This document shows positions 10,284 to 22,399 of a DNA stretch of 64,000 nt, one piece after another; within the stretch, counting starts at the first letter, position 1; each line of letters opens with the position of its first letter. This DNA is from Diplonema japonicum (taxonomy: Eukaryota > Euglenozoa > Diplonemea > Diplonemida > Diplonemidae), in the NCBI GenBank assembly GCA_964019335.1, contig OZ025678.1, forward strand, positions 541,001-605,000. The letters run 5' to 3'. Under the pieces are notes generated by a model. The model saw only the letters and a program-made list of their open reading frames with translations, had not been told where the DNA came from and ran no database searches. A program made the position numbers and the translations under genes.

Positions 10284-13200
10284 ATGGCGTCCCAGCCCCT
10301 CCTCGAGACGTCGCTGACCCTCACAGAGGGCAGCCTTAGCGGTGATGAGACAAGCAAGCCTCCCGAAGAATTCAACCCTATATTTGGGCGCCCCCCTCTC
10401 ATCAGGTTGGAGACCTTGACGTCGTTCAACGTTAGATGGATTTTTGCTGTGTTTTATGTAAGCCTTGGGATGACAATGTACTTCAGAATAGAGGAGAGAA
10501 AGGCGTACTCCTGTTACCCGCTGTGTCCGCAAGAACCGTCGTATGACTCATGCATGATGGATGTGATATCCGCTCGTGATGATGTGGTGACGTGTGCGAA
10601 CAAAACAAACGGGCAGTGGGTGTTTGACCTCCAGAACATGGAGAATTGGAATAGGTGGCTCTATCTGTACGCGGGCCTAGACCAGCTGGCGGAGGCTGAC
10701 AGCGTTACGGTAAATGTGAACTTCACTTTACAGTTCTTGCGGTCCAACGAAACGAAAACCGACAGTATACCAGTTGCCTTCACGTGCCCAGAGAGCGACA
10801 GCGGTAACAGCACAATCAGCTGTGGTGTGGAGTTCCTGAAGAGATACGATGGCGTGCACAACGCGCGGTACTTGATTGTGGACGTTGCTGCCGACGTTGC
10901 ACTATCGGGGCTGCGCTTCGAGGCGCTGACCGGCAACAAAACATTCTCGATAGTCGAGCTGTCATTCAGGTGCCTCATGATTCTCATCACGTTGATCCTC
11001 TTCATAAGGTTGTTCGTTATGTTGAGACTATCCGTTTTTTCATTGTGGCTACCCGAGCACTTGTGGCTTCTATGGGTGCTGCTTGCTATGATCTTTGCGC
11101 TTGACCCCTTCTGGTACTGGGGGCTCACGCACGACGACTTCTCGTCAGCATTCGAGCGCTTCAGCTATTTCGAGAAACAAGTCTTATACGACTTCTGCTC
11201 GGACGTCGTGAAAGCCTTTGAGTTCCTGACGCTGTCGTCCATCCGAGACGCTGCCAATGAAAGCCACTGGATGTTTGATGGAAGGATGTTCAAGCCCGCT
11301 GTGTGGTCTTCAGTGTGGCTGTTTGGCATCACGCTGAACAGGGTAGTGCGTGTCGCGACCATGCCCTGGGATCACAGCACCGACGGCATGCCGAACGACT
11401 TCTTCGTGGTCCCTGACCCGGATGCTGACGACTTCCACTTCGTCGTCATCAAGATCTTGTTCGACTTCGCCTGGTACCTGGCCATCGTGCTGCTAACTGT
11501 GCGTACGTCGAACACACTCGAGAAGCTTCCCTACCTCCAGACCCGCTACCGCCAGCTCACCTTCAGGTTCATTGTGTTCCTGTACCTGTGCTTTGTAGTT
11601 GCGTGGATCCCGCCTTACTTCATCAGGATGTTTCTCGATCACCAGCCTCCTCCCCTCCACATCAACATAGGTGAGCTCTTGGGAAATGCCGCATATACGT
11701 GCATTCTAGCGTACGTACTGACTCCTATCACCGACTACCAGCACAAGCTAGTGTACGTAAACGAGATCCCCGACCCTTCTGACAGGCGGTGGATCAAAGC
11801 TGCCACCTACAACGTTGACCTCATGCGGTTCATGAAGGGGGACCAATCGTTGTTCTTCTTCTTTACTGAAGAAGAGCGAGACACCTTCTACGCATCCACA
11901 GAAAAGGCCTACGACACAGCGGTCGCACAGTGCGCAAGTGAACATTATAAGAATTCAGAAAAACACAGCCTGACAGAAGCCAAAAGGGCCATGGCACGTG
12001 TACGGGAGGTGTTCCACACGGGGATGGACGTTGCCAAGGACAAGGTGATGAAGAGCGCACAGAAAGCGCACGAGTCTGTTGTGCAGCTTCCTACGGCGAT
12101 GGCGGCCTTGCCGAGGAAGTCTAAGGAGGCTGCCGTAAACGCAGCATCGTCGGTGAAGCAGGGTGTGATGCACCCGATGAACACGGCGGCTAGCTTGTCG
12201 AACAGGACATTTGAAATCTGTGAGCAAACTGTCGAGAAGATTCTGTGCAAGTTGGAACCTAACACTAAGCCGCCTGGTGGCCTCACACGCAGTTTCCACG
12301 GCGCGCTGGGTCTTCCTGTCGTCGTGGGAATGCGTGAGGACGACACTTCCATCACCGTCTCCCCGCCGTCGCCTGAACACAGGGCGGAGGAAGCCAGCGA
12401 GCCCGAGTCTCCACTTGGTTCAGAACGGTCCTTTGCCGCTTCCATTTCTTCCAAAAAGTCTCGTAGACCACGCAGCGAGTCGCACTACGCTGCCGTGGGT
12501 TGGTTCCTTGAATGGTACGACAGGATCACGAAAGATATGTTCGGGTACAGCCCCGTGCCTGAGCCTCTCTTCTGCTTGGAGACATCACACAACATGTTCA
12601 ATCTGTCGTGGGAGGCATATTTCCAGGACCCTGAGGAACAGTTGACCGAAGACTTCATCAACGAGGTAGACAAGTCACTAGCAAAGAGGGCTAAAAAGCG
12701 TGAAAAGGAGAAGAAGAAGCGTCTTGAACACAGCTTCAAATCGCTCCGCGATAAAAACAAATTGTCATTGAAAAACCTCTTTAAGAGGTCTAACTCGCCA
12801 CCCACGTTCCGTGACGACGATACGCTCGACTCCACTCAGAGGCGGACGAAGTTCAAGCAGTCGCTACCGGCGCTGGACGTCAGCACTGGGTTGGATGAGG
12901 AGGTACCAAGGTCTACGAGGAACACACCTTTCAATATGCTGCGCAAGAACACGTTCATCAACGAAAAGCACTTGTTGATGAAGCGGCGCGGGAAGGGCTT
13001 TAACGAAAAACATGAGAAGGAAAGAGTGTTGCTTGAGGTGCTTGAGGATAAGGTGTACATTGACGTTGAGCAGTATGGGTACACGCTGGAGGCAGTTGTC
13101 AACAAATCGCAGAATCAGGTGATCGTTGCAGCTAAGGATGACCACATCTCCATCGCCTTCAGAGGCACCTGCAATACGAACAACGTCAAAACCGACCTGA

Positions 13201-14569
13201 CACTCACAAGGCAGAAGCTCGAGCACATCAGTGGGTCCAGCGGATTCCTGGGGAAGCTGGCCACCAAACTTGGCCTGTTCCAGCCCAGGGTGCACGTCGG
13301 CTTCTACAAGGTGTGGATGATCCTTCGCGACGACGTGATCGCAGCCATCAACAGGTTGACATCTGAGCGCCACGTGTCGAAGATATACCTCACAGGGCAT
13401 TCCCTCGGGGGGGCCTTGGCCACCATCGCTGCGTGGGACATCACCAAGTGGGTGACGCGGGAGATAGGTGTTGACAAGTACGGACACCCTGCTGTCAAGA
13501 TCAGCATGTACAACTTCGGCTGCCCCCGTGTGGGCAACCCTGTCTTCAGCAACTACTACAACATGTTCGTTCCCGACTCCTTCCGTGTTGTCAACGATGG
13601 TGATGTCGTGTGCTCGACGCCCCCACGGCTCTACATACCTTTCATCGGTGGGATGTACCGCCACGCTGGTAAACAGGTGATCATCGACTGGAAGGGTAAC
13701 TTTGTAATCCGTCCCGACTTTGTGGAGCGTGCACTTCCGAAGTGGCATTTGCGACGCAGCGACCCCACACGGCATCAGATGGCGGGTGTTGCTGCAGACG
13801 TAGATGCAGGGCGTCAGACTAGCTACAGAAGTGCGCTCAACGCGGTGGCTGCGTACTGCAGGACGGGCACACGGTGCTTTCAGGTTCTGATACAGCGTCT
13901 TGAGGAGTTCGATGAGGACCAGCTGGAGGCGACAGTACGTTTGACCACGACGAATGCAAGGATAGAAAGGTGCACGTCACTCTTCGACACATTAATCATG
14001 CCAGGGGGGGACCCGGAGGCGTCGATGGCTGTGGTGGTGGGCACACTATGTATGGTGAGTGTCGCACGTGTGCAGCGTGGGCTGTGCGCACTTTTGAAGT
14101 CACCGTCAGTTGCGTCGCACGACACGATGCTGAGCATGCCATCGATCATGCAGCACAACGAAAGCAACAGCTCGCCGCTCACGACGCCTCACTTTGCGTC
14201 GCGCACGCAGAGCGTGAGCAGCACCGAGCTTGCTCAGCATCTGCTGCCACAGCGCACACCTTCACAGTCACAGTCGCAGAGCTCGAGCAATGGGAGGCGA
14301 GGATGCGTGTTGACGAGCCCTGTAAGCATCTCGAACCCCTTGGCAAGGTATGAGAATTGCTTTCTTTCACATCATTGCTCAGGAACTCTCAGCAGCTTTC
14401 CTCTGTGAACTCCACGCCCACCACCTCTCGCAGTATTGGCCTAGACACCAACTCCCTACGATACCTCTTGGTGCGGTACGGTGTGGCGGGCCCCGCTCCG
14501 TCGCCTAAGTCTGCGACACCTTCGAGCATCGCCTCCCCCACGCAGCACAGCCATCACATCACCTTGTAG
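10284..14569 (+). CDS. Class 3 lipase fused to an N-terminal multi-TM GOLD/TMEM181-like region
   Basis: join(10284..14347, 14383..14569); 1416 residues, one 35-nt intron near the 3' end. The N-terminal third has a TM near residue 50, a glycosylatable Cys-containing lumenal region (about 70-230), then a cluster of about six TM helices (from FRCLMILITLILFIRLFVML onward, including LWLLWVLLAMIFALDPFWYW). This resembles the GOLD-domain seven-TM layout of Wntless/TMEM181 proteins. A long cytosolic linker follows, then a Lipase_3 domain (about 930-1130) with FRGTCNTNN, the nucleophile elbow GHSLGG (Ser about 1040), FGCPRVGNP, and VVNDGDVV supplying the Asp. The tail is Ser/Thr/Gln-rich. Probably an endomembrane acylglycerol lipase. 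The lipase call is firm; the GOLD/TMEM181 call is by topology. Confidence 0.85.
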
Positions 14570-16411
14570 GCATTTTTTTTTTACCCCCTCTTTTTTTTTT
14601 TGTTCAGTTTTAACAGTTATTTTAGCCTAGGCAACGGTCTATTCAACTTTTTCATCCATACCATCTTTTTTTTGTTCTTCTCCCTTCTAGTGGGTGTGCC
14701 TTAAGATAACTCGTATCGGCACGCCTTCGAGCGAAGCAAAGCAAGCAAAGCACCCATTTCAGGGTATTATTGTTGTTGTTTTTTTTTTTCTTTTCTTGTT
14801 TTGAATTTTGTCGGGAGGGGGAAGCAACCAAGTGGGGAGCGAGGAAGAAAAGATAGATATATCAATATATTATTTCTTTTTTTCCAACACCCTGGCAGAA
14901 CATATCCTTTTTTTTTTCCCCTCAAGGTCTGCCTTTCAAGAGGACCGCAGCATTGAAGCGGACCCGGCCCCCGGGGCTTGTCCTCCCCAAGCGCAGCCAT
15001 CAGTTTTTTCTTCCCCTCCCACCCTGCCTATTGTTGATTGTTGATTGTCCTTGTACCAAATGTTGCGCCCGCCGGTTGCACAACAACGCCCCCCCCCCCC
15101 TTTTTTTATCTGTGAAGTCTTTTTTTTTTTCTCTTATATTCTTTTTTTTTCTTTTTTTTTATTTGCCTCTGTGCATATTGTCGTGTCGAAGAAAAAAAAA
15201 GAAGAAAATAAAAAAAAAGGAAAGAAAAAAAAAAGCTTGTATAAGAAGACTAAAACTTCCTTCCCTATCCGGGCCCCAATAGGTGGCCACTGTTTTCGCT
15301 TTGGACACATCTGGTCTTTTTGGTCCACTTGCAGGGTGGGAGTGGATACTTAACACTTGAATGCTTAAAACGTCTGCTGGGCAGGATCCAAAACTCCACC
15401 GGGTGCACTATGCAGTGACGGAAGGAAAGTTTTTTCTCTCTTCTTGTTTCTGGAGATAGCGCGTCGTATATACCTTTCTTTTCAATATCCTCTTCTCCTT
15501 CTCCTCTTTGTTTTCCCCCCCTTTTTTTTCTTTTAGTGCGTCGGGGGGGGGGGGGTGTTCAATTGGCAACAACTAGCGAAACAGAATATTAAAATAAAGA
15601 AAGTGTTGTTTCCAGTTTTTTCGTTTTACGTATTTTTTCTTTTTCTTTTTTTTTTCCCGTTTTTTTTTTTCGGAAAACAAAAAAGTTATCTCTTGTCCAG
15701 CAACCGTTTGTTTGGGCATGCCTGTTTAAAAAAAAAGGGAGTGGGAGGGGGGGGGGGGGGGGGGGGATCTCATTGGAACAGGAGAACTTCCTGCGCTTTT
15801 CCTGTAGTCTGAAAAGCGAGAAAAAAAAGAAAAAAAAAACCAAAGACCTTATTTACAACCTACTCACGCTGTACTGATACATGGGGCGTTGCTTTTGGTC
15901 CTTCAAAAAATTTAGTTGAAAAATGTGCACAGATACAACTGACCAGAAATTGACTTTCTAAGAGCCTATTCCAAAGCGCGAATTTCTTTTGACTCAAACT
16001 ACTGAATAGCGCAATGTGGGAGGTAAATACTCGGTCGCAAAAAAAAAAAAAAAAAAAAAAAGGGAAGAAAAAAATAGAGAGTTGGAGAAAACGTCAGATA
16101 AGAAATATTGTCTTATTGGTCCCAATAATATGGAGGTGGGGGGAAGGAAGGAAGTAAGAAAAAAGATTTTTTTTTTTAAAAAGAAAAAAAGAAAGAAAAA
16201 AAAGATCGAACGATTATTATAAACCAGTCGAATCCATCCCCATAACTGCCTCCTTTTCCTGTCCCACTTTTTTTTTCTTCTTCTTTTCTTTTATTTTTTT
16301 CCGCCTATGTTTTTGTTTCATTGTCAGTTCCTTTCGCTTTTATGCTGTATTTTAAACAGTCCTATTTTCCCTTACTTCCTTACCTACCTACAGGAGCCTT
16401 GCTACCACAGT
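14570..16411. other. Long intergenic stretch, homopolymer-rich
   Basis: About 1.8 kb with many runs of T, A, C and G, including C10 near 15091, G12 near 15545, G19 near 15748 and A23 near 16039. No open frame of plausible composition, no tRNA-like fold and no repeat unit is seen. Lower-complexity UTR/spacer. Confidence 0.55.
16360..16393 (+). promoter_or_regulatory. Predicted trans-splice acceptor
   Basis: A pyrimidine-rich stretch (CCTTACTTCCTTACCTACCT) ends in ACAG at 16390-16393, 18 nt before the ATG at 16412. This marks 16412, rather than the upstream in-frame ATG at 16307, as the likely start. Confidence 0.5.
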
Positions 16412-19400
16412 ATGTACAGCACGTCTGCCGAGACGGCGGTGCAGCAGATCCAGGCGAATGAACCTTCAAGGAAGGAAATGTCATTGTCGTCAAGAGGGAT
16501 CGACGACCTGCAGTGTACAAGCATTGCAGAGGCACTCCAAGCCAACGACACTTTGACTGTATTGGATTTACAGAGCAACAGGATCACAGCAGCAGGCGGG
16601 GAAGCACTGAGCCAAGCCCTCAGGTGCAACACATCTCTTGTAGAGCTCAACTTGGAGAACAACCAACTACAGGACGCAGGTGCCGAGCGGCTGAACGAAG
16701 TCCTCAACGAGAACCACTCCATCAAAGCCCTGCACCTCGAGATGAACCAGGTCAGCCCCAAGCTCTTGGAGCAAATCAACAACAAATGCTTGCTGAACAC
16801 GCAGCCCCTTCCCCTCAAGCAGGCCATGCCGCAGCTTGTAGCCAACGACCCTTCCATCACAAGCCTCGACCTCTCTGCCTACACCAACGCGAACCTCTCG
16901 TGCTACATGCTAGTCGACGTCTTGAAGCACAACACAGTCCTGAAGCATCTGAACCTCGCAAACATCGGGATCCAAGACAAGGGTGCTGAGATCCTCGCAG
17001 GCCTCCTGCGCAAGTCCTCTGCCCTCGAGTCACTTGACATCTCAAACAATGGGATCGGCCTTCACGGTGTGCGTGACCTGGGCGACGCACTGAAGAGCTG
17101 CACGTCACTCGTGTGCCTTCTGCTGAGAAGGAACAAAATCGGCGACGACGCCACCAGGATCTTCGTCGAGACGTTGAAAGTGAACGACAGGATCACGGAG
17201 CTCGACCTTTCGGACAATGCAGTGTCGCAGGGCGCGTTGGAGCTCTTGGCTAAGGCACTGGAGCTGAACTCCCAGCCCCTCGAGCTCAAGAAGGGGCTGC
17301 AGCGCACACAGTGCAACGATCCTTCTCTGACCACCATAGACTTCTCCTGCATCACAAACATGACAATGTCGGCGGCCCTTTTGAGCAGCGCCTTGAGGGT
17401 CAACACGACAGTGAGGGTTCTAAACTTGTCGAACAACCACATCAAGAATGAAGGGGCATTTGACCTAGCGAACGTGCTGAAAGTGAACAGGACGATCACA
17501 GAGCTGCAGATCCCAAACAACAACATCACTGCGGATGGCGGGAAGGCCATTGCCGTTGCGGTGGTCGACAACCAGAAGCTCATCGACCTCAACATGGCGA
17601 ACAATGAAATCGGTGATGGGGGTGCCTTGCAGTTCATCGAAGCCCTCAACACCAACAACTCCCTCACTGCCATCAACCTAGAGCTCAACGACGTCACTTC
17701 GCCGTTGATGAAGGCGGTCGATGACGCCCTCTTCATCAACCTGCAGCCACACGCTTTGAAGGTGGTGCTGCCCAAGCTAGAGGCAAACGACTCTCGCTTC
17801 GATGTGCTTGATTTCTCGAAGTACGACGGCGAACGGTACCACAACGACAACAGCATGACGGTGCTGTGCAAGTCGCTGATGGTGAACAACAAGGTGCAGG
17901 TTATGAACCTTGCGGACAACAACATCGGCGACATCGGGATGATCTGCCTAGCTGATGTCCTGAAGAGCAACAGGTCCATCCACACGTTGGTACTGTCCGA
18001 CAACTCCATCAACGACAGAGGGGTCAAGGCACTGGCGGAGAGCCTCAAGACAAACAGGACGCTTACGAAGCTGGATGTGAAGGGGAACAACATCTCGGAG
18101 TCTGGTGGGGCAGCTCTCTTCGATGTGCTGAAAGTAAACCACGCGCTGCTCTCCGTACAGACCAAGCTGAACAAGATACCACAGAGCTTGCAGAATGAAA
18201 TTCAAATCGCATGTGCCATCAACACACAGCCTGTATCCTTGAAGCAGATGACTCCCAGGCTGCACACGAACGACCCCACGCTGATGGATCTAGACGTGTC
18301 ACATTTCGACGGGCAGAAGTACTATGACGACACAGCCGTGATCATTCTATGCCACGAGATGAAAGGCAACGAGACGATCACATCCATCAACCTGTCCAAC
18401 AATACCTTCGAGACGGATGGTGCAAAGGCACTTGCCGAGTTCCTCGTCCAAAACAGTACTCTCACAGAGCTTGCGGTGGCCAACAATACTATTGGTGACC
18501 TTGGCTGCCAGTACCTTGCGGCTGCCCTTCGCCAGAACACAACCCTGGCTAGATTAAATCTGGACAACAATAACATCGGGGACAGAGGCATCGAGGCGCT
18601 CATCGAAGCCTTGCAGGTGAACGATACGCTTGTGTCACTGAACGTCGACCGGAACGACATTGCCAAAACGCTGTTCCACCAGCTGGACGACGCCATCGCA
18701 CTGAACAGCCAGCCGCTTCCACTGAAGCGAATGCTCCCGAAGATCTACGCGAATGTGGACACGATGACATGCATCGACATCTCGGGTGGGAATGACGGCA
18801 AGCTCTATGGCGACGTGTCGTGCAGGATCCTCGCGATCGCCTTAAGGGACAACAACACCGTGAGGGAGTGCAATGTGACCGACAACGAAGTGACAAGCAT
18901 CGGTGTGGGCTACCTAGCTGATATGCTGGAGGAGAACCAGACCCTAGAGGTGCTGCATTTGGACAACAACAAGTTCGACGACAAGGGCGTTAAGGCATTG
19001 GTGAGCTCGTTGGCCATCAACAACACAGTGTGGAGGATCAGTGTGGAAGGGAACAACCTGAGCGAGGCAGTGTTGGAGGAGCTGCAGTACGCGATCATGA
19101 TGAACAACCAGTCGATCCTACTGAAGAGGGACATGGCGCAGTTGACGGGCAACGACCCGAGCTGCACTATGCTGGACTACAGCACCTGGGACGGGAAGAG
19201 GAAGTTCGATGACAACGCACTGCGCATACTGTGCACGACGCTGCTGACACACACATATGTCACCAGCATCGACCTGTCGGACAACGAGATAACAGACCAG
19301 GGCGCAACGTATCTCGCAGATGTGCTTAGGATCAGCCCGTACATTACAAACTTGCGCCTGACGAATAACAACATTGGCGCTGAGGGTGGGAGTGCCTTGA

Positions 19401-19768
19401 AGGCAGCTCTGAGAAGCAATCACACGCTTGCTGTGCTAGAGCTGAAAGGGAACAAGGTGCCTGACGAGATCATGGAGGTGTGCACATCCACCGTCACGAA
19501 ATCATTCAAACAGGACATCGAAACAGCAATCACAATCAACGCGCACCCCATCAGCGAGAACAAGGAGCGGACTTGCGGAAGGCCCAGACCAGGTGTGTCA
19601 CCGTACAGGCATCAATATCACTACAGAGACGTGCGATGATCCTTCAGAGTTCAAAACAACGCAGTACTACCACGAGCTGGTATGTCGTCACACGTCATTC
19701 ACATACCACAGGACAAGGGCATCCTTGAAGACGCACTCCAAGACAAGCACCTGCGTGCCGTGCTGTGA
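16412..19768 (+). CDS. Large leucine-rich-repeat (RNI-like) protein
   Basis: join(16412..19592, 19627..19679, 19712..19768); 1096 residues. The whole protein is RNI/NLRC-type LRRs (L-x-x-LDLSDN-x-I, about 28 residues each) arranged in a larger unit of about 130-165 residues. Each unit is introduced by a variant of LNSQPLPLKRMLPKIYAN, followed in most copies by a D-G-K-x-Y-x-D segment. Introducers recur near 16793, 17262, 17731, 18214, 18700 and 19108, with a degenerate one near 19535. No signal peptide, TM or catalytic domain; a scaffold role is likely. Introns of 34 and 32 nt lie in the last 3% of the gene; the first starts GTGTGT and its donor is less certain. Spliced, the tail reads through ETCDDPSEFKTTQYYHEL to a stop at 19768. 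Confidence 0.85.
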
Positions 19769-20064
19769 GCCCATTATGTTTACGTCGCAGTTTCATCTTT
19801 GATGTGGCCAGCGGGTTCTTTCCAGAACCTTCCCGTTGGTCACTTTCCTTTCTCCTGCTCTTTATTTTTTATTTTCCTTTATCTGGGCAATGTAAAAAGT
19901 ATTCCTTAACCTTTAATATGATATACACCCTTTTGTCCTACCTCAGAACTTCTTTCGAAGAAAACCTCTTCCATTTACCCCCTTTTTCCTTTCTTCACTT
20001 TCTCCCTTTCTTTGGTTTTGACACTGTTGCTCATATGTATTTCTCCAGCAGGCAGAGGGCTTCG

Positions 20065-20583
20065 ATGGCGTCGACAGCGAAGTCTGTGGAGACCTCGCCA
20101 GTTACGAAGACACTGACATGGACGAGCGGGAAGTCGGCGGGAGAGATGGTGGTGCTTGAGAGGGTACGCGCAAAAGAAGAGGAAGAAGTGCTGACATCAT
20201 GGTTGGCAGTACGAGATTTGCGAGGTGTGGGTGCCTTGCTGAAGATTAAGAAGGTTAGAACTCTAGAGGGGCTCCTTGGATGCAGGGGGAAAGTACACAA
20301 GCTGCTTCGCAAGCCTGAGAGCGATAGACTCATTCGGCGCATAGAAGCTGCCATCAGCGACTATGCACGCCACGCCCCAACCACAACCCGTATCAAGCTC
20401 CAAAACTATCGCCCTGTAACTCCTTCGAACAGCTTCGCGCGCACCGTGACAACCTCCCCTTCCCTTGCCCCCTCCATAGCCACAACGGTCCCCCACTGTA
20501 TCTACAGTACCGACTACATAATCCCTAGACAGTCTTGCATAAAACAGTGCCTTGCGCGCTCAAGTAGCAAGAACCGCCGCTGA
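20065..20583 (+). CDS. Unknown basic protein
   Basis: 172 residues from ATG 20065, which follows the acceptor-like TATTTCTCCAG; ATG 20035 is an in-frame alternative adding 10 residues. The middle is helical and charged (VLERVRAKEEEEVLTSWLAV, GALLKIKKVRTLEGLLGCRG), and the C-terminal third is Ser/Thr/Arg-rich and probably disordered. I do not recognise a family. The composition resembles neighbouring coding DNA more than the spacers, which supports a real gene. No intron or TM segment is seen. Confidence 0.55.
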   Translation: MASTAKSVETSPVTKTLTWTSGKSAGEMVVLERVRAKEEEEVLTSWLAVRDLRGVGALLKIKKVRTLEGLLGCRGKVHKLLRKPESDRLIRRIEAAISDYARHAPTTTRIKLQNYRPVTPSNSFARTVTTSPSLAPSIATTVPHCIYSTDYIIPRQSCIKQCLARSSSKNRR

Positions 20584-21715
20584 AGCATCCTTAACAGGAT
20601 GACATGGTGCCCTATGCCCTTGTCGAGAACAACGGAAGAAAAAAAAAAATGTGTTATACCCTTCTTATTCCTTTCTTTTCCGATATCCACCCCTTCTTTT
20701 TCATCCCCCCCCCTTTGTTAACTTTTTTGCTTGTTTGCACGCCGAAAAAAAAAGAAAATATTGAACACTGTGATGATCGTCAAGAGTGTACTTCCTGGGG
20801 TTGCACAAATGAGTGGAGCACCTTAAGGTATACAGCGATACCCACGACAAGCCTTTCTCTCTCTCTCTTTTTTTTTTGTTTTTTTTTTTATTACAACAGA
20901 GTAGTGGTGGCGAGGAAAGAAGTAACGTCGCAATGTAAGTTCACTTTAGTGCTTGGTGGGTTCTTCCTCGTCCCCGTTCGGTAGCGGCTGTCGCCCTGCA
21001 TCACCCCCATGTGGAATATTGAAGAGTCTTGTTGATCAGGAGTCTTTTATCTCACACGAGTCACTCTTCCGTCCCCCCGTGTGCTATGATGGCAAGAAAC
21101 TGGGTTCTTTTTTTTCTTTCTTGTATCATTTTCGAAATGGTACCGTTTCCACGTTTCTCGCGGTCGTAGCCCTATCTGCTCCGGGTAAGGTTTGTTTCCA
21201 CCTCTATTCTATTTGAGAAAACCTCTGAACAGGCTCTGTAGTTATCAAGAAAAAAAGAATGTCGGCAGCGCTATGCGTTACGAATAATCTCTCTATTACG
21301 TAAGAATTTTGTAACCGCTGCGCAAAGAATTACCCGCCTTCTTCTTTTTTTTTTTTCCTCTTTTTTTTTTATTATTGATAACGCAAGTTTCCGAGAAAAA
21401 AAAAAGAAATCTACCGTTTATCATAAGCGTAGTTTTCAAAAAACCCCGTCCCAGTCAAAAAAGAAAAAAAAAAAGAAGAAAGAAAACTCGCCTTTTTTTT
21501 TTTCTTCTCTCTCTCTTTTTTTTTTTCCTATTTTTTGAATAGAAACAAGTTGAGCCTTTAACATTAACATAAACAAAGTAAAAAAAAAAAAAAAAAAAAA
21601 AAAAGAAAAAGAAAAGAAGAAGAAAACAGTCTAATTCAGAGGTTTTCAATACCCCCCTCCCCCCCACTTCCAGTTCCTATTAACAAAGCAGTTTACCACA
21701 GGCAAAGGCAGGGAA
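20584..21715. other. Intergenic, homopolymer-rich
   Basis: About 1.1 kb of T and A runs, including A24 near 21581-21604. No gene is supported; a few short ORFs are low-complexity translations of the runs. Confidence 0.55.
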
Positions 21716-22209
21716 ATGGAGACACCGTCACCCACACATATGAACAACAACCCCATGACAAGGTGGTTGCACTCCTATGGGTTCTGGGCGTTGTATATTT
21801 CAATGATCGCAGTAACGCGGTTGGTGTTGTGGATGGTGCTGAAAGAAGTGGATTTGGGGTGGACGCTGACGTGCGTGCTGCATGCCTTCATAAGCTATGC
21901 GCTCCTGCACGGCTTACGGGGGGCGCCTATAGGGGACATCACGATAAGAGGAAAATACGATCACCTCACCTTCTGGGAGCAAATTGACGATGAGTATCAC
22001 GGCACTGTGGTGAGAAAGCTCTTTGCCAGCGTGCCCGTCATTTTGTATGTTCATTTTCACGCCACCAACAACACCACAGGTTGGGCATTGCCTTCAATTG
22101 GGTCCGCAACAACTGGGTGCTCCTCCCTTGGGTGATCGGGTCCACATTCGTGTGTGTAATCCCAAAGCTTCCCTTCATGCACAGCAAAAAACGTGAGCAC
22201 TCTGATTGA
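21716..22209 (+). CDS. ORMDL: ORMDL family sphingolipid regulator
   Basis: join(21716..22044, 22080..22209); 152 residues, against 153 for human ORMDL3. ORM/ORMDL proteins are ER membrane subunits that restrain serine palmitoyltransferase in response to sphingolipid level. Visible signatures: an N-terminal N-x-N-P-x-TRW segment, WTLTCVLHAFISYALLHGLR with GAPIGD, then LTFWEQIDDE and RKLFASVPVIL. After the 35-nt GTATGT intron comes VIPKLPFMHSKK, which matches the IPKLP-x-LHG region of the family. Four membrane segments are predicted. The tail KKREHSD replaces the usual GINKY-type end. Family assignment is secure from order, length and motifs. Confidence 0.93.
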
Positions 22210-22399
22210 TTTTCGTCTCACAATATATATCTGGCCAGAAAACTTTTTTTTTTCTTTCTAGCCCAGTGTTTCGATAGGATGTGCCGCAATTGGGACCTTT
22301 TTTTTTTGTTTTTTTTTTAAAGGAAAACAATAGAGAATCTGTTTGGTTCTGCACTCCCACCCACCCTTATGACAGACAACAAACAAGTATCGTAAAAAC

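Noticed and set aside
12864-13775. 303-codon minus-strand ORF opposite the lipase domain
   Set aside because: The sense strand encodes the GHSLGG lipase core; the antisense has no recognisable motif.
15000-15400. ORFs of Phe/Lys-rich composition on both strands
   Set aside because: They are translations of T and A homopolymers in a spacer; such ORFs occur in every homopolymer-rich spacer of the window.
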